Assembly: GCA_014523525.1 (NCBI GenBank) | Contig: JAATVL010000016.1 | Location: 1-15,252, forward strand | Length of the DNA: 15,252 nt | Direction of reading: 5' to 3' | DNA from: Nitrososphaerales archaeon TH703 | GTDB taxonomy: Archaea; Thermoproteota; Nitrososphaeria; Nitrososphaerales; Nitrososphaeraceae | In this document: positions 14,570-15,252 of the stretch, piece after piece | Position numbering within the stretch: the first letter of the stretch is position 1 | How the letters are laid out: the number at the start of each line of letters is the position of its first letter | Translations under genes and position numbers: made by a program | The notes under the pieces: model-generated | What the model was told of the DNA's origin: nothing | The model's database searches: none | The model's input: only the letters and a program-made list of their open reading frames with translations

Positions 14570-15252
14570 AAAAGGAATTCTTTCGTGCGGTTTGAAATAA
14601 TTTCTATAACTGTTCCTTATTTGCAACCTAGGAGTGGCAAATGATCCTCCGCGCAATACCTTCTGATTTATCGCCCACTTGTCCGTATACTCTGAAAATT
14701 TAGAACTGAATCCAGGATACAGAACGTATTCAGAGGATGTCCATTCCCACACATCTCCAATCATCTGGTGACAACCATAATGACTTCTTCCTTGTGGATA
14801 TGACCCAATTGGGGTTGGGGCCCATTTCCATGATTCTAACAAATTTGCATTAAGGTCCAAAGGTAAATCATCTCCCCATGGATACATCGTCTTTCTCTTC
14901 AAATCTTCATTCCAACTCGCGGCTTTTTCCCATTCTGCCTCAGTTGGTAATCTTTTTCCTACCCATTTTGAATATGCGTCTGCCTCGTAATAACTTACAT
15001 TAGTTACTGGTTCATTTGGTGGAACTTTATTTAGCCCTCCAAAATCTTTCTTGTACCAATCTCCTTCGATTTTTTGCCAGTAAAGTGGCGCCTTCCACTC
15101 TTTTTCTTTGACCAGATCCCATCCGTCCGATAACCAAAATCTATAATCTTGATATCCTCCCGAATCTATAAAGTCGATAAATTCCCTATTTGTGACTGGG
15201 TATCTGTCAATTTGATATGGGTTTAGATACGTTTTATGTTCTGGAATTTCAT
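14537..15252 (-). CDS. egtB: Ergothioneine sulfoxide synthase, C-terminal part; gene runs off the right edge
   Basis: The frame stays open from 15250 to the TAA at 14537 (237 residues). It covers the formylglycine-generating-enzyme-like domain: DRYPVTNREF, GGYQDYRFWLSDGWD, APLYWQ, EPVTNVSYYEADAY, RLPTEAEWEKAA, GDVWEWTSSEYV, VLRGGSFATP and FSGFRCV. These are EgtB motifs rather than generic sulfatase-modifying ones. EgtB uses non-haem iron and O2 to form the C-S bond between hercynine and cysteine or gamma-glutamylcysteine. The N-terminal DinB-like part with the iron-binding HxxxH lies beyond the window. A start at the ATG 14902 would cut the domain and is wrong. Convergent with egtD, sharing 33 bases. 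The selenoneine synthase SenA is a close relative, but the egtD neighbour favours EgtB. Confidence 0.92.
   Translation of the reverse strand, partial: EIPEHKTYLNPYQIDRYPVTNREFIDFIDSGGYQDYRFWLSDGWDLVKEKEWKAPLYWQKIEGDWYKKDFGGLNKVPPNEPVTNVSYYEADAYSKWVGKRLPTEAEWEKAASWNEDLKRKTMYPWGDDLPLDLNANLLESWKWAPTPIGSYPQGRSHYGCHQMIGDVWEWTSSEYVLYPGFSSKFSEYTDKWAINQKVLRGGSFATPRLQIRNSYRNYFKPHERIPFSGFRCVRDLL

Noticed and set aside
14537..14902. Short gene starting at ATG 14902
   Set aside because: The same frame is open to the window edge and encodes conserved EgtB motifs upstream of that Met, so this Met is internal.
1..15252. tRNA genes, CRISPR repeats, insertion sequences, attachment sites
   Set aside because: No regular repeat-spacer pattern, transposase, integrase or convincing tRNA arm was seen on reading both strands by eye.

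Overview
The window reads as the chromosome of an ammonia-oxidising-type archaeon (Nitrososphaeria/Thaumarchaeota). The reasons are AT-rich DNA, TATA-box-like elements about 26-34 bases upstream of many starts with little or no leader, frequent TTG starts (8 of 18 complete genes), an ArnR1-like winged-helix gene, a divergent PII protein and several small membrane or exported proteins of archaeal character. The low GC would suit a Nitrosocosmicus-like soil lineage, but that is inference. I see no tRNA, rRNA, CRISPR array, insertion sequence or other mobile element.

Left part (1-5313): two small membrane proteins, one with an eight-cysteine zinc-binding head, are separated by a perfect hairpin. 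A PII-family signalling protein follows. On the minus strand come a short ribbon-helix-helix protein, an N-terminally anchored or exported protein of unknown function, a dCMP deaminase, a glutamate-racemase homologue in which both catalytic cysteines are serine, an unrecognised 126-residue protein and a SirB1-family transglutaminase-like/TPR protein.

Middle part (5314-8489): a pyrimidine block. pyrE (orotate phosphoribosyltransferase) is on the plus strand. pyrD and pyrK (type 1B dihydroorotate dehydrogenase and its electron-transfer subunit, overlapping by 17 bases) are on the minus strand. A small winged-helix regulator gene sits between pyrE and pyrK. PyrD/PyrK make orotate and PyrE turns it into OMP; the dCMP deaminase to the left feeds dTTP synthesis.

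Right part (8490-15252): the most interesting region. Five tightly spaced plus-strand genes encode a TatD-like metal hydrolase, a xylose-isomerase-like TIM barrel, a UbiA-like prenyltransferase of the EboC/SCO3242 type, an alkaline-phosphatase/nucleotide-pyrophosphatase superfamily enzyme and a second, D-tagatose-epimerase-like TIM barrel. This is the enzyme set of the bacterial ebo (edb) metabolite-traffic operon (EboB, EboC, EboF, and TIM barrels where EboE would be), without visible EboA or EboD (dehydroquinate-synthase-like) genes. Immediately downstream lie egtD (histidine trimethylation to hercynine) and, convergent with a 33-base tail overlap, egtB (oxidative sulfur insertion), which runs off the right edge. 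The working hypothesis is an archaeal ebo-like pathway for an isoprenoid-linked or exported small molecule, placed next to ergothioneine biosynthesis.
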